Positions 1 to 9,203 of a stretch of 34,342 nucleotides of DNA are shown here, in pieces; position 1 is the first letter of the stretch, and each line of letters opens with the position of its first letter. The notes under the pieces were generated by a model. The model searched no databases, had not been told where the DNA came from, and was given only the letters and a program-made list of their open reading frames with translations. The position numbers and the translations under genes are program-made. The DNA is taken from contig JAQUQA010000001.1 of NCBI GenBank assembly GCA_028716305.1, positions 1 to 34,342 of the forward strand, read 5' to 3'. The stretch is from Candidatus Omnitrophota bacterium (GTDB taxonomy: Bacteria > Omnitrophota > Gorgyraeia > Gygaellales > Profunditerraquicolaceae).

Positions 1-44
1 CCCAGAATAACCGCGATTACAGCTGCATAAAGCGTTTTTTTCAT
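1..44 (-). CDS. Start of a secreted or membrane protein gene (truncated by window edge)
   Basis: An ATG at 44-42 on the minus strand opens a frame that reads MKKTLYAAVIAVIL and runs off the window. Two lysines followed by a hydrophobic stretch look like the start of a signal peptide or a first membrane helix. It begins one base after the stop of the preceding AsnB gene, in the same tight spacing as the rest of the locus, which is the main reason to call it real. No strong ribosome site is visible. The function cannot be told from 14 codons. Confidence 0.5.
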   Translation of the reverse strand, partial: MKKTLYAAVIAVIL

Positions 45-45
45 C

Positions 46-1935
46 TTAGTCCATAAATTTCTGATGCCATAATTCCAGCATTAAAATAGACCACAATTGG
101 AAGGTAAAATCTTTCTTTCTGCGGCAATGATCTTCGAACATCCGCAGGACCGGCTCACGCTCAAAATAACCTCGCTTAAAGAATTTTTGGGAAAGAATGT
201 TTTCGCGTAGAAATTCCTTTAGATCTGCCCGAAACCATTCCCCTACGGGGATACCGAATCCCATTTTTTTTCGATGGATATTTTCCACAGGGATAATCTC
301 TTTGACGCTTTTTTTAAGCAGATACTTCTTAACCAGATGCCTCATTTTATATCTGGCAGGCAATCCGGCGGCAAACTCCATCACTTTTTGGTCCAAAAAA
401 GGAGAGCGCACCTCTAGGGAATTTGTCATGCTGGCAATATCCATTTTTACCAGCAGATCTCCGGAAAGATAGGTATTCACGTCTGCCTCCAGCAGTCCAT
501 CCAGTAGATCGTTTTGCCTGTCGCTGAAATAAGGCGAAAATATCTCCCAGGGGTGATATCCTTCAGTTTTTTGCTTAAGGAATTTTGAATATGTTCTTTC
601 CCGCATCTCTTCATTAAAGATACCGATCCAGCGAAAATACCTTTTACGGCCCGGCAGTTGAGCGGCCCACATAAACCTTTTAAACCTGCCCAGGGCGCTT
701 CTGGAATTTCCGCATTCAGGAAACCGGCTTGCCGCTCTAAACAGCAGCTTAGATAACGGCACGGGAAGACGCGACAGTTTGTCCGCTATGATCATTGCCT
801 GATACCTCTCGTAACCGGCGAAAGATTCGTCGCCGCCGTCTCCGCTTAAGGCTACAGTTACAAACCTCTTGGTTTCTCTGGCCACATAATAAGTAGGAAT
901 ACACGATGAATCCGCATAAGGCTCGCCGTAATGTTCAACCAGTTTATGAACCACTCCCATGGCATCCGGCCTGATTACCAATTCATTGTGATCAGTGGCG
1001 TACCTGTCTGCTACCAGCTTTGCGTAGCGCAGCTCGTTAAAAGCCCCCTCCTTAAAACCTATGGAAAAAGTCCGGATCCTGCCTGTAGTGAGCTCCGCCA
1101 TAAGCGCCACCACCGTTGCCGAATCGATCCCGCCGCTCAAAAAAGCACCCAAAGGCACATCGCTATATAGCCTTATTTTTACTGCCTCTTTTAACAGCCT
1201 CAAAAGTTCCCGAGCAGATTCTTCTTCATTGAGAAGCGTTTTATTCCGGTAATCCAGCTGCCAGTAACGGCTCACCCGCAGCAAGCCGTCTTTCAGAGTC
1301 AGCATATGCGCCGCGGGCAATTTTTTTATCTTTTCGAAAATAGAGCGCGGCGCCGGGATATAGCCATAGGCAAGATAATCCCCCAGGGCGCCATAATCGA
1401 TGATTTTATCGATCAGGTTCGCAGAAAGCAAAGAGCCGATTTCTGAAGCAAAACAGAATATACCTTTTTCGAAAAAATAGAAGAACGGTTTTTTACCTAC
1501 CCTGTCCCTTGCGGCAAAAACGATCTCTCGCTTCTTGTCCCAGATGAGAAATGCGAACATTCCTCTGAGCAGCCGCAGACACCCGTCTTTATCTTCTTCA
1601 TAAAGATGCAGTATGACTTCCGAATCGGTGTCCGATTTAAACTTGTGCCCTTTTTCTTCGAGACCTTCGCGTAGTTCCCGGTAATTGTAAATCTCTCCGT
1701 TAAAAACGATCCAGACCGTATTGTCTTCATTGGACATCGGCTGATGAGCTTTGGCAGACAAATCTATGATGCTTAGCCTCCTGTGTCCCAGGCCGACATT
1801 GATCCTGCCGTGCTCTACAAAAATACCTTCATCGTCCGGCCCCCTGTGCTTTAGGGCGCAAGCCATCTTTCTCAGACGGTCCTCATCAATAATCCGGCTT
1901 CCACTATAGTCAATGATTCCGCAAATGCCGCACAT
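46..1935 (-). CDS. asnB: Asparagine synthase-like glutamine-dependent amidotransferase (AsnB family), copy 1
   Basis: 629 residues with the standard two-domain AsnB layout. The N-terminal class II glutaminase domain starts MCGICG, so Cys2 is exposed as the nucleophile once Met is removed; HRGPDDEG near 30-37 and FNGEIYNY near 78-85 are also present. The C-terminal synthetase domain has the pyrophosphate loop SGGIDS near 267-272 and LSGDGGDESFAGY further on. The family uses glutamine ammonia and ATP to amidate a carboxylate. In polysaccharide loci such enzymes are thought to amidate uronic or other sugar acids rather than aspartate, and that role is inferred from context here. The start is well supported by AAGGAG five bases upstream. 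It lies 18 bases after a methyltransferase gene. A second AsnB-type gene of different length lies at 29519-31195. Confidence 0.93.
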   Translation of the reverse strand: MCGICGIIDYSGSRIIDEDRLRKMACALKHRGPDDEGIFVEHGRINVGLGHRRLSIIDLSAKAHQPMSNEDNTVWIVFNGEIYNYRELREGLEEKGHKFKSDTDSEVILHLYEEDKDGCLRLLRGMFAFLIWDKKREIVFAARDRVGKKPFFYFFEKGIFCFASEIGSLLSANLIDKIIDYGALGDYLAYGYIPAPRSIFEKIKKLPAAHMLTLKDGLLRVSRYWQLDYRNKTLLNEEESARELLRLLKEAVKIRLYSDVPLGAFLSGGIDSATVVALMAELTTGRIRTFSIGFKEGAFNELRYAKLVADRYATDHNELVIRPDAMGVVHKLVEHYGEPYADSSCIPTYYVARETKRFVTVALSGDGGDESFAGYERYQAMIIADKLSRLPVPLSKLLFRAASRFPECGNSRSALGRFKRFMWAAQLPGRKRYFRWIGIFNEEMRERTYSKFLKQKTEGYHPWEIFSPYFSDRQNDLLDGLLEADVNTYLSGDLLVKMDIASMTNSLEVRSPFLDQKVMEFAAGLPARYKMRHLVKKYLLKKSVKEIIPVENIHRKKMGFGIPVGEWFRADLKEFLRENILSQKFFKRGYFEREPVLRMFEDHCRRKKDFTFQLWSILMLELWHQKFMD

Positions 1936-1939
1936 ATTT

Positions 1940-1945
1940 CTCCTT
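1940..1945 (-). promoter_or_regulatory. Ribosome binding site of the first AsnB gene
   Basis: A consensus AAGGAG on the minus strand, four bases from the ATG at 1935. It fixes the start at the MCGICG N-terminus, which the glutaminase mechanism requires. Confidence 0.75.
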
Positions 1946-1953
1946 GCCTGTCT

Positions 1954-2778
1954 TCACGGAAAAAGAGAGATAATAACCGGCTTATAGACTTCGATTATCA
2001 GCTCTTCCGTAACTAAATCCCTGATCAACGGAATCTCGGACAGCAATTCCGCAAGTCCAAAGTCAACTCTTTCGACTTTAGAATTCAGGCTAAAATGGCA
2101 CCTAAAATTAATGAATCCTGCGGCCTTGATGGCCGCAATCAGTTTTTTCCTGGATGAAAGCCCGATATGCTGATGGGCTTCCCCGTGGGTATGCGGGATG
2201 ATTACCTTGAAAGGATTTTTTAACTTTAGCGTCCGGTTCAATTGTTTTATCAACCTGGCTGTACGCAGATACGTCAGATTAGGTGTTTTGATCAGTAATT
2301 TTCCGGAAGGCTTTATTACCCGCATCAACTCTTTCAGAGAAATTATCTTATCGTCATAATTAAGGTGTTCAAAAAAGTCCGAGGAAACAGCTTTATCGAA
2401 ATAATTGTCCGGAAAAGGAAGATTTCTGGCGTCCCCGGCAATTGCCTTGCCGTTAATGGAAAATTCCTTCATATATTTATTTGCCTGCTCTACGGATTCA
2501 ACGCAGAGATCAATCCCGGAAACTTCCGCCCCCAAAAGGCCGCAATATACCATTATTGCTCCGACTTCACAGCCAACATCGATAAGTTTATCTCCCTTTT
2601 CGATGTCCAAGAGGTGTAAAACCAGATCCTTATGCCTTAAGGCGCTGAGGTCGCGGTAGGCCTGAGTGTTTTTTTGATCCTGACCGAGAATATCTTCATT
2701 GCTTACGTAAAAATATCCCTTTAGCCATCCCCGTTCAGGATAGCGCTCTACTACATCGTATCCTTTGAATTTTTCCAT
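1954..2778 (-). CDS. SAM-dependent class I methyltransferase
   Basis: 274 residues from the ATG at 2778. The open frame continues to 2955, but that would bury about 150 bases in the preceding glycosyltransferase, and AAGGA at 2785-2789 supports the ATG at 2778. Motif I reads LIDVGCEVGAIMVYCG, with Glu in place of the usual third-position Gly. A GxDL acidic loop and a motif FFEHLNYDDK followed by ELMRVIKPSGKLLIKTPN match ubiquinone/menaquinone-type and sugar methyltransferases. The target is unknown. In this locus it probably methylates a sugar or the end of a glycan chain. It lies 23 bases after a GT4 gene and 18 bases before AsnB copy 1. Confidence 0.82.
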   Translation of the reverse strand: MEKFKGYDVVERYPERGWLKGYFYVSNEDILGQDQKNTQAYRDLSALRHKDLVLHLLDIEKGDKLIDVGCEVGAIMVYCGLLGAEVSGIDLCVESVEQANKYMKEFSINGKAIAGDARNLPFPDNYFDKAVSSDFFEHLNYDDKIISLKELMRVIKPSGKLLIKTPNLTYLRTARLIKQLNRTLKLKNPFKVIIPHTHGEAHQHIGLSSRKKLIAAIKAAGFINFRCHFSLNSKVERVDFGLAELLSEIPLIRDLVTEELIIEVYKPVIISLFP

Positions 2779-2784
2779 ATTCGA

Positions 2785-2789
2785 TCCTT
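2785..2789 (-). promoter_or_regulatory. Ribosome binding site deciding the methyltransferase start
   Basis: AAGGA on the minus strand, six bases ahead of the ATG at 2778, in the short gap after the stop of the GT4 gene. It favours this start over the longer overlapping frame. Confidence 0.6.
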
Positions 2790-2801
2790 GCGTTTTTCGG
2801 C

Positions 2802-3878
2802 CTATTTGCTGCCGGAGGCGTTCTCTAGGACATTCAGAAACTTGGGAACGTTTGCTCTTAAAGAATACCTTTCTTCGACCGTACGGCGGCCGTTTTCCCC
2901 GATCATCCTTCTTAGCTCCGGGTTTTTTGCCAGCAGGATGAGTTTTTCCGTCCATTCGCCTTCATCGTTCGCCAAATAGCCGTTTACTCCGTCATTGATA
3001 ATCTCTTTATTCATGCCGACCGCGGAACAGACACAGGGAATCCCTATGCTCATATACATTATCGCCTTAAACCCGCATTTACCTCGCGTCCATTCGTTGT
3101 CCGGCATTGGCATAATTCCGATATCGAAAGATGCCAGATCATCCATTTCTTCCTCCAGTAACCAGGGCTTAAAAACAATACTCCGGCCAAGGCTGCTTTC
3201 GTAGGACCCGCCGACAATCTTGATTAGGACATCGTTATTACTGCCGATGAGTTTTCGAAAAACGTTCTCCATTGGCTGAAGAAAGCCGGCAGTGGTCAAT
3301 GATCCGATCCAGCCGATGACAATGCTATTACTGCGGCTTTTTTGACGCGGCAGGAACTTTTCCGTGTCGATCGGCGTAGGGATGATATTGATATTCTTAT
3401 TATACAAGAGCGCGCAATCTCCCAGATAACGGTTTCCCGCTATTACCTGAGCACTGCCCTTGACCACCTCAGCAAACTTCTCCGGATACCTGAAATAACC
3501 GATAAAACTGTTTGAATCGCTTTTCGCCGGTAAGAATAAAGCGTCGTCGAAATCGAAAATAACCGGTTTTCCGGTCAAAATGACCATATTCTCAAAAAAA
3601 GCTCCGAAAATAGGATATGCCTCTCTGTGCACAAAAATGACATCGTAACCAAAAACACTAATTAGGTCTCCTAAGCGCAGAAGCGAACCGCGAAAAAAAT
3701 AGAAGAGTTTTTTTAAAAAATGCCCTTTTTTGTAAAGTATGGAGAATCCCCGCCTGCACCAGAAAGAAGAAACCCGGAACCTTACTCCTTTCTCTTTCAG
3801 GAACGGTAGATATTGTTCAACACGATACCTGTTGCTTGCCCCTTCCCTTGGATAGGGAACAAAAAATAAAACCTTCAT
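2802..3878 (-). CDS. Glycosyltransferase, GT4-type (GT-B fold)
   Basis: 358 residues. The N-terminus MKVLFFVPYPREGASNRYRV is a GT-B Rossmann start with a glycine-containing loop, as in many GT4 enzymes. The C-terminal half has VIGWIGSLTT (nucleotide-binding strand-loop), then KCGFKAIMYMSIGIPCVCS, which corresponds to the GT4 donor-binding segment, then NGYLANDEGEW. The family transfers a sugar from a nucleotide donor to a lipid-linked glycan on the cytoplasmic face. Donor and acceptor cannot be read from sequence. The usual E-x7-E pair is not clear: the segment has Lys-Ala-Ile where EYLA is common. The gene overlaps the preceding GT4 gene by four bases (ATGA), which suggests translational coupling and sequential action. 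Confidence 0.85.
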   Translation of the reverse strand: MKVLFFVPYPREGASNRYRVEQYLPFLKEKGVRFRVSSFWCRRGFSILYKKGHFLKKLFYFFRGSLLRLGDLISVFGYDVIFVHREAYPIFGAFFENMVILTGKPVIFDFDDALFLPAKSDSNSFIGYFRYPEKFAEVVKGSAQVIAGNRYLGDCALLYNKNINIIPTPIDTEKFLPRQKSRSNSIVIGWIGSLTTAGFLQPMENVFRKLIGSNNDVLIKIVGGSYESSLGRSIVFKPWLLEEEMDDLASFDIGIMPMPDNEWTRGKCGFKAIMYMSIGIPCVCSAVGMNKEIINDGVNGYLANDEGEWTEKLILLAKNPELRRMIGENGRRTVEERYSLRANVPKFLNVLENASGSK

Positions 3879-5116
3879 TGTTTTTTACCCGCTGCAGCCG
3901 GCAGGCATAAATCATCGAAAATCGCTTTATATAAAAGCGCCCCTTTCTCCAGGGAAAAGTTCCTAACCGCCAGCCGGCGGCACTCTTCTTTAAGCCGCGC
4001 ATTATTATTTTTCAATTCGAAAAGTTCACTCAAAGACTTTTCATAACAGTTACCCTTAAATTCGCTAATTACCGCTCCCACGGCGTTTTTCCGTAAAACC
4101 ATCTCCGTATCCCCAACACCAGAATTGATCACCACCGGTAATCCACAGGCAAGGTATTCCGCGAATTTTACCGGAGAACATGCCAGACGACTGAATGTCT
4201 GTTTATAGAAGATCAGGCCGGCATCGCAGAAAGAAAGAAATGCGGGAATCTGATTAAGCTCCGCTTCTCCCAGGGTAAAATCCCGCGAATGAATACCCAT
4301 TTTTTTAAGCGTAAGCTCGATATATGAGCGGTCGCCGGGACTTAAAATCACCAAATGGGCATCCGTTTTCATTTTCTTTGCCGTTTTAAAAAAATCCAGC
4401 ATTCCTTCAAGATTATACCATGTGCCCACCGAGCCGGTATAAATAAACAGGAATCTGTCGTCAAGTCCGCTTAAGAGCGGCGGCCTTACTTTAACCCCGG
4501 AGAAAGAAAAGAATTCCGTGTCCACGCAACATGGTATAACCCTAATCTTGGCCGCTTCTAGGGCGGGAAAATCTCCGGAATATAAAAGTATATCTTTTAT
4601 TCTTTCGGTAAGCACTACTACTGCGCTGGAGCCTTTCAGGAGACGAGCCTCGATTGTTTTCCCTAGAGTGAACAGCAAAGCCCCCTTCTTAATGATCCCG
4701 CCTTCGGCATATTCGTCTACCATCATTCCGCGCATATCGAAAATAAACTTTCTTCCAAGGCAAAAACGCAGTAAAAAAGCTATTACCGCCGGTACATAAC
4801 TTCTGGCATGCACGATATCAATTTTATCTTTTACGACGATGTACCCCGCATAAATAAACCCGCAGGCAATGTCCATAAAAGTCGAGATCACTGCCGGACG
4901 CTTATGATAGACCAGACGATACCAGCGGATATTGTGTGCTCTAAGCTCTGCGGATATCTTCCTATACCGCTGTTTATCCGCAAGGAATTTTTTCTTTTCA
5001 AAGGTTAAAATACTGAAAGATTTCCCCCTGTCCGAAAGTTTTTTCAAATAGGCTATCCCCTGCGAATATAACAGCGGCTCAAGGGCCCCATTATAGGAAA
5101 TGAACAGCCCCCTCAT
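3875..5116 (-). CDS. Glycosyltransferase family 4 (GT-B fold)
   Basis: 413 residues. The N-terminal acceptor domain contains KIDIVHARSYVPAV and FIFDMRGMMVDEYAEGG, a GT4-like pattern. The C-terminal donor domain has RFLFIYTGSVGTWYNLEGML and SPVKFAEYLACGLPVVINSG, the latter containing the Glu that contacts the nucleotide sugar. A short N-terminal amphipathic region suggests peripheral membrane association. Start and stop both overlap neighbours by four bases (ATGA), so it is coupled to the GT-C gene before it and the GT4 gene after it. It probably adds one residue of the repeat unit. Specificity is unknown. Confidence 0.88.
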   Translation of the reverse strand: MRGLFISYNGALEPLLYSQGIAYLKKLSDRGKSFSILTFEKKKFLADKQRYRKISAELRAHNIRWYRLVYHKRPAVISTFMDIACGFIYAGYIVVKDKIDIVHARSYVPAVIAFLLRFCLGRKFIFDMRGMMVDEYAEGGIIKKGALLFTLGKTIEARLLKGSSAVVVLTERIKDILLYSGDFPALEAAKIRVIPCCVDTEFFSFSGVKVRPPLLSGLDDRFLFIYTGSVGTWYNLEGMLDFFKTAKKMKTDAHLVILSPGDRSYIELTLKKMGIHSRDFTLGEAELNQIPAFLSFCDAGLIFYKQTFSRLACSPVKFAEYLACGLPVVINSGVGDTEMVLRKNAVGAVISEFKGNCYEKSLSELFELKNNNARLKEECRRLAVRNFSLEKGALLYKAIFDDLCLPAAAGKKQ

Positions 5117-6453
5117 AACACGCCTCCGCGAGAAATCTTTTTTTTGGAGTTACCGATATCCTGGCTCAGTCCGACCGCAGTAAAAATAAAAAATACAGGC
5201 CAAATCAACGCGCGGTGGCGGAAGAGCGTGCCTACATTTCCTTCCCCAAAAAAAGATAAGATCATCACCAGGATAAAGATCAAAATAAACAAGGATTCCT
5301 GCAGTCTGTAGCGTATGGAAAGCGCAACTCCTTTAAGCATGAAGAAAAACAAAACTATCCAAATAAGCATTTCCGCGGTCCCAAAAATATGTTTCAGCTT
5401 GGTAACCGCCCATGGAAAAGGAGCAAATAATATGTAAAGGAGGAACCCCGGGGCATTAAGGACGAAGGTTAACGGGGTAGAAATATCGGCGTCGGGTAAA
5501 AATGCCGTTTCCGCAGCCCAAAGCCTCACCTGATGCGCCTGATTCAATGCCTCGAAGACAGAACAGGAAGGAAAACCGATATAATTGTTGAATAGCCTGC
5601 TCACCGAATGCCATTTTAGAAATACCAGTAAAAAACTCAAACCAAGGATTATCAGGATGTATCTTTTTTTTCTACTGCAATAGTTTACCGCCAGCGATAT
5701 AAATCCGGCAAATATAACTACTACGGCGATCGAGCTGCGGATCTTATAAATCAGCGCAACGGACAATCCCAGCAGCACCCAATAAAAAATCAACCCGGGC
5801 GAATTCTTCAATTTATTTATCAGCCAAAAAATAAAGAACGCCAGAAAAATAGTGATCGGTTCTTTAAGGTTTTGCGTTGACCAAAGGATCAAAGAAGGCC
5901 AAAAGGCGCAAAGACCGGAGGCGATCAAAGCGCTGCGCCGGCCAAAGATATCCCGGGTAATAAAATAAATCAGGATTACCGTCAGGCTGCCGAAAACGCA
6001 ATTTAAAAAAAGTGTCATCAGGTAGTATTCCCCGATAAAATAGTAAAGAAATGCAACCAGATACGTGTAATTCAGGTCGCCTGCCCAAGGCATCCACCAC
6101 AGGCTGTTGGGCCCGGGGAGATAACCGGTTTCTTTCCACGCGGAAACAATACTGCTGGCATTCAGGGCATAACCGTAATCATCGGCCCCCAGAAAAAAGA
6201 TATTTCCCTTGCCGCGGTAAGCCAGCCAGGCAAGCAGCAGGCATAACAATATACGCAAGGCAAAGCCGGAATAAAATATCTTCAAAACGGCTGCCGGGCG
6301 GTCTTTTTCATACAGCTTCACCATGGCAACCCCGAAGAGAAACCCTAAAAACGCTATTAACCCGGGGACCAAAAGGGCCGGCGGGACAAAAAACAATACT
6401 CCTATAAGGACACCGGCAAAAACGATCTTCAACCTTTTATTTTCTTGCGGCAT
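5113..6453 (-). CDS. Multi-spanning GT-C/GT39-type glycosyltransferase, membrane protein
   Basis: 446 residues with roughly ten hydrophobic segments. After the first helices comes the acidic motif FFLGADDYGYALNASS, placed like the catalytic first-loop Asp of GT-C enzymes such as PMT and ArnT. A later stretch ITRDIFGRRSALIASGLCAF and WSTQNLKEPITIFLAFFIF match the PMT-like GT39 core. GT-C enzymes use lipid-phosphate-linked sugars and act on the outer face of the cytoplasmic membrane. It overlaps the previous GT-C gene by 17 bases and the next GT4 gene by four. It could instead be a polymerase-like membrane protein, but the acidic loop favours a transferase. Confidence 0.78.
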   Translation of the reverse strand: MPQENKRLKIVFAGVLIGVLFFVPPALLVPGLIAFLGFLFGVAMVKLYEKDRPAAVLKIFYSGFALRILLCLLLAWLAYRGKGNIFFLGADDYGYALNASSIVSAWKETGYLPGPNSLWWMPWAGDLNYTYLVAFLYYFIGEYYLMTLFLNCVFGSLTVILIYFITRDIFGRRSALIASGLCAFWPSLILWSTQNLKEPITIFLAFFIFWLINKLKNSPGLIFYWVLLGLSVALIYKIRSSIAVVVIFAGFISLAVNYCSRKKRYILIILGLSFLLVFLKWHSVSRLFNNYIGFPSCSVFEALNQAHQVRLWAAETAFLPDADISTPLTFVLNAPGFLLYILFAPFPWAVTKLKHIFGTAEMLIWIVLFFFMLKGVALSIRYRLQESLFILIFILVMILSFFGEGNVGTLFRHRALIWPVFFIFTAVGLSQDIGNSKKKISRGGVL

Positions 6454-7654
6454 AGCCTGACCTGATCCTTAAATAATAGTGGTAAACGGCATAAGCTGAC
6501 AAAATGATCAAAAAAGGCATGATCAGCGTCCTGTATCTGATACAGCTCCTGATCAACACGGAAACAAAGTTAAAATTAAAAATGATCAAAGCGAACAGTA
6601 AGGCGTAAGAAAACCGGCTTGCGGCCAGCAGGAATAACCCGATGGCCCCCAGGATAATCAGCGGTCCGTCGGTAAAAAGCATGACCAGGATATGCTTGAA
6701 ATTATAGGAATCCGGAAGGTCCGTGGTGTGAGGAAAGAACCTCCAGAAACGCAGGAATCTTCCGGCCAAGAGCTTACGATACTCCGCGGGATGGCTCTTA
6801 ATAAACTTCAACCCTTTGTTGTAATAATGCCTGTCGATCTGGACCTCTGACAATCCTGCGACTTCTTGGGAAGAAAGGCCTAAAACATAAAAATCCCCTC
6901 CCCCCTTGGTCAATACCTCCGGGTTGTGCGTGGCGTAAAAAGTCATTCCACCTTCCGTAGAGGCAAGGACTATTTTTTTATGCAGTGCGTAATTGCGGAT
7001 CACCCATGGGGCAATCAGCAGCCCGGCGGCAACAACCATGATCAATGCCTGACGCAGGGCCCGCCGTTTGTCCTTTTGAGTAAAGAATACCCAAAATGCC
7101 AGTAAGGGGATGAGCCCGTAGGCCATTGAACGTGTCATTGCCAATGCCCCCAGGAACACCCCGCTGAGCAAGGCATTAAAAAGGTACCCCCCTTTATTCC
7201 TTAAAAGAAAATAAACCGCCAGGAGCAACAAAAGGATCGCCAATGATTCAGGGGTAATTTTACCGTTCCAGTAGATAAAAGGCGGATAAAAAACAGCTGT
7301 CAGCATGGCCAATAAAGCGGGTTTTTTACCGAAGATCATCTTTGCGATCAGATAGATCAGGATGCAACCCAAACTGCTGAACAGGGAAAGCATGATTTCT
7401 ACCGGCAACAGGGCGGGTCCAAAAACCAGTATTGAACCGGCAAGAAAAAATGGAAAAACCCAGGGCCGCGCAGAAACAAAATCACTCACCCCCACCCACA
7501 TCGAGTAACCGTTCCCGGAAACGATGTTCTCGGCGATCTCCCAGCCCTCTTCATCCCAACAGCCTATTTCCTGGCTCCCCAGGGAATAAACATAAATGAC
7601 GCGGATGGCTAGGGCAACCAGAAAAAGCAAAAATACGATTTTATTATCTTTCAT
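6437..7654 (-). CDS. Multi-spanning GT-C/GT39-type glycosyltransferase, membrane protein
   Basis: 405 residues from the ATG at 7654; a longer open frame to 7855 would lie inside the preceding gene. The first helix is followed by SQEIGCWDEEGWEIAENIVS, an acidic first-loop motif typical of GT-C enzymes of the PMT/ArnT group. The following IYLIAKMIFGKKPALLAML and FIYWNGKITPESLAILLLL also match the GT39 pattern. About nine to eleven membrane segments are visible. A role as a lipid-linked-sugar transferase on the outer face of the inner membrane is inferred. It overlaps the stop of the preceding paralogous membrane gene by 11 bases. Confidence 0.78.
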   Translation of the reverse strand: MKDNKIVFLLFLVALAIRVIYVYSLGSQEIGCWDEEGWEIAENIVSGNGYSMWVGVSDFVSARPWVFPFFLAGSILVFGPALLPVEIMLSLFSSLGCILIYLIAKMIFGKKPALLAMLTAVFYPPFIYWNGKITPESLAILLLLLAVYFLLRNKGGYLFNALLSGVFLGALAMTRSMAYGLIPLLAFWVFFTQKDKRRALRQALIMVVAAGLLIAPWVIRNYALHKKIVLASTEGGMTFYATHNPEVLTKGGGDFYVLGLSSQEVAGLSEVQIDRHYYNKGLKFIKSHPAEYRKLLAGRFLRFWRFFPHTTDLPDSYNFKHILVMLFTDGPLIILGAIGLFLLAASRFSYALLFALIIFNFNFVSVLIRSCIRYRTLIMPFLIILSAYAVYHYYLRIRSGYAARK

Positions 7655-9203
7655 TTTTAATAAACCCGTAATTATGATCCGCTTTAAAAATATCATTAAA
7701 ACCGATGACCAGGGTTCCTTCCTGGGGCAGGCTGACCATCGCTTTTCTGATCCGCCGGTAATTCTCTTGCGCGATAACCTCAAAATTGACCTGTCCATCC
7801 GGAGTAAAATTAAGCGGCCCCTTTGCCACAAAGACCGGCTTGTCAATATGATCAACGGCCAGGTTAACCATGCTCACCAACCCCCTGTCTTCCAGGGCCT
7901 GGGCGCCAAAATAGGTGTTCAACAGGTTAAAATCGCGTTCGACAAAGGTAAACTTGATCTTGTCGGAAAAACTTTTGTTGTCAAAAACTATCCGTTGGGA
8001 CGCCAGAAGTTTGTCCTTATTGGCTTTCAGGCTGTCGTAAATCGCCCGGTTGATCCGGCAGGAAACCACCTGGGCCCAGGAATTCCCCTGAGAAACGATT
8101 AAAAATAAACCAGTAATAACCAACAACAACGGTTTCCAAAAACTGCCGAGTTTTGAAAACCACCAAATAGCCAGGATTACTATGCCAATTGAAGGCAGGA
8201 CCAAGTGCCTGCCTCCGATCCCCCCGCTCCTGCTCAAAAATAGCGGTGCAATAAAAAAAATAGCTGCCGCGATCGCAAATAAAATTTGTTTACCGCTGAT
8301 TTTAAGCCGGTTATCTTTAAGTAATTTTTTTAAAATATAGAGAGCTGCAATATCAAATATAAGAAATACAAAAAATAGCCACTTCGGGACCAAAACGAAA
8401 AAAAGATAAAAACCGTAAATCAGGCTTCTTAAAAGATACCGACCCGCATAATGATGTAACAATTCCACAAAAGCCAACGGCACGCCGGTTAAAGAAAAGG
8501 CATGCTGACTGACTGATTGATTAAGCACCGGCATAATATAAAAGCGGCAGGCCAAGTAGATGATTTCTGCGGCAAAAAACGGTACCAGGTACTTTATCAA
8601 GTTATTCCTTTTCAGGCAAAAACAATAGGCCATCAAAACAAACGGTTCAAAAAATCCTACCTCATACCAGAAAATCACCAGCAAATAGCTGAAAAATGAC
8701 AAATAGAGAAATGCTTTCTTCTTACTATTAATAAATTTAATAAAAAAACCGGTGCTAAAAATATAAATCCCTATTGCCGTATTCATATTGAGAAAGATCA
8801 GGCTGTGGTAAATTTCCAGGACATTCGGTAAAATGGAAAAAAGCAAAGCTCCGATAAAAGCGGTAAAAGAATCATTGAATAACTGAAAGACAAGATAATA
8901 AAAACCAAATGCAATAAAAAGGACGGAAAGGAAAAGAAGAATTAATGCCAATGTTGAATTTTCACCGATTAATTTACCTTGCAGCATAAGAAATATATAA
9001 TTAATTGGCCGGTCGCTTATCTTAAACATATTTTCGGGAATTTGGTTGAGTTCCAAATTTCGCGAAGTAAGTAAATAGACGTAATCATCGGGGGCAATAG
9101 AGGACCTTTCAAATGGTACAAAATGGGCAATAAATATAAAGATAACAAGTGTAATGATATACTGCTTATTAATCATACCTAAGTTTCCTGTCGAATTCTT
9201 CAT
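7644..9203 (-). CDS. Large membrane protein, putative GT-C glycosyltransferase, paralogue A
   Basis: 519 residues with about eleven hydrophobic segments and a soluble C-terminal region of about 130 residues. After helix 1 it carries SSIAPDDYVYLLTSRN, a GT-C-like acidic loop, then DRPINYIFLMLQGKLIGEN, LEIYHSLIFLNMN, IFWYEVGFF and VSQGNSWAQVVSCRIN. All five are shared with the protein at 12748-14277, so the two are paralogues. I do not recognise a named family. Outer-face sugar transfer is inferred from the acidic loop and the adjacent ArnC-like and formyltransferase genes. The ATG at 9203 overlaps the preceding stop (ATGA). An ATG at 9176 with AGGA upstream aligns better with the paralogue start and is a fair alternative. 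The region is AT-rich. Confidence 0.8.
   Translation of the reverse strand: MKNSTGNLGMINKQYIITLVIFIFIAHFVPFERSSIAPDDYVYLLTSRNLELNQIPENMFKISDRPINYIFLMLQGKLIGENSTLALILLFLSVLFIAFGFYYLVFQLFNDSFTAFIGALLFSILPNVLEIYHSLIFLNMNTAIGIYIFSTGFFIKFINSKKKAFLYLSFFSYLLVIFWYEVGFFEPFVLMAYCFCLKRNNLIKYLVPFFAAEIIYLACRFYIMPVLNQSVSQHAFSLTGVPLAFVELLHHYAGRYLLRSLIYGFYLFFVLVPKWLFFVFLIFDIAALYILKKLLKDNRLKISGKQILFAIAAAIFFIAPLFLSRSGGIGGRHLVLPSIGIVILAIWWFSKLGSFWKPLLLVITGLFLIVSQGNSWAQVVSCRINRAIYDSLKANKDKLLASQRIVFDNKSFSDKIKFTFVERDFNLLNTYFGAQALEDRGLVSMVNLAVDHIDKPVFVAKGPLNFTPDGQVNFEVIAQENYRRIRKAMVSLPQEGTLVIGFNDIFKADHNYGFIKNER

Noticed and set aside
2779..2955. N-terminal extension of the methyltransferase at 1954-2778
   Set aside because: It overlaps the coding end of the GT4 gene, is rich in Lys/Arg with no fold, and AAGGA marks the ATG at 2778.
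3595..3730. A-rich and T-rich runs resembling terminators
   Set aside because: They lie within the coding sequence of the GT4 gene and have no convincing GC stem before them.
7655..7855. N-terminal extension of the GT-C gene at 6437-7654
   Set aside because: It runs inside the preceding gene, and the protein from the ATG at 7654 begins directly with a membrane helix as family members do.
7596..8102. 168-codon plus-strand open frame
   Set aside because: It is antisense to the end of the GT-C paralogue A gene; no motif and no supporting ribosome site.
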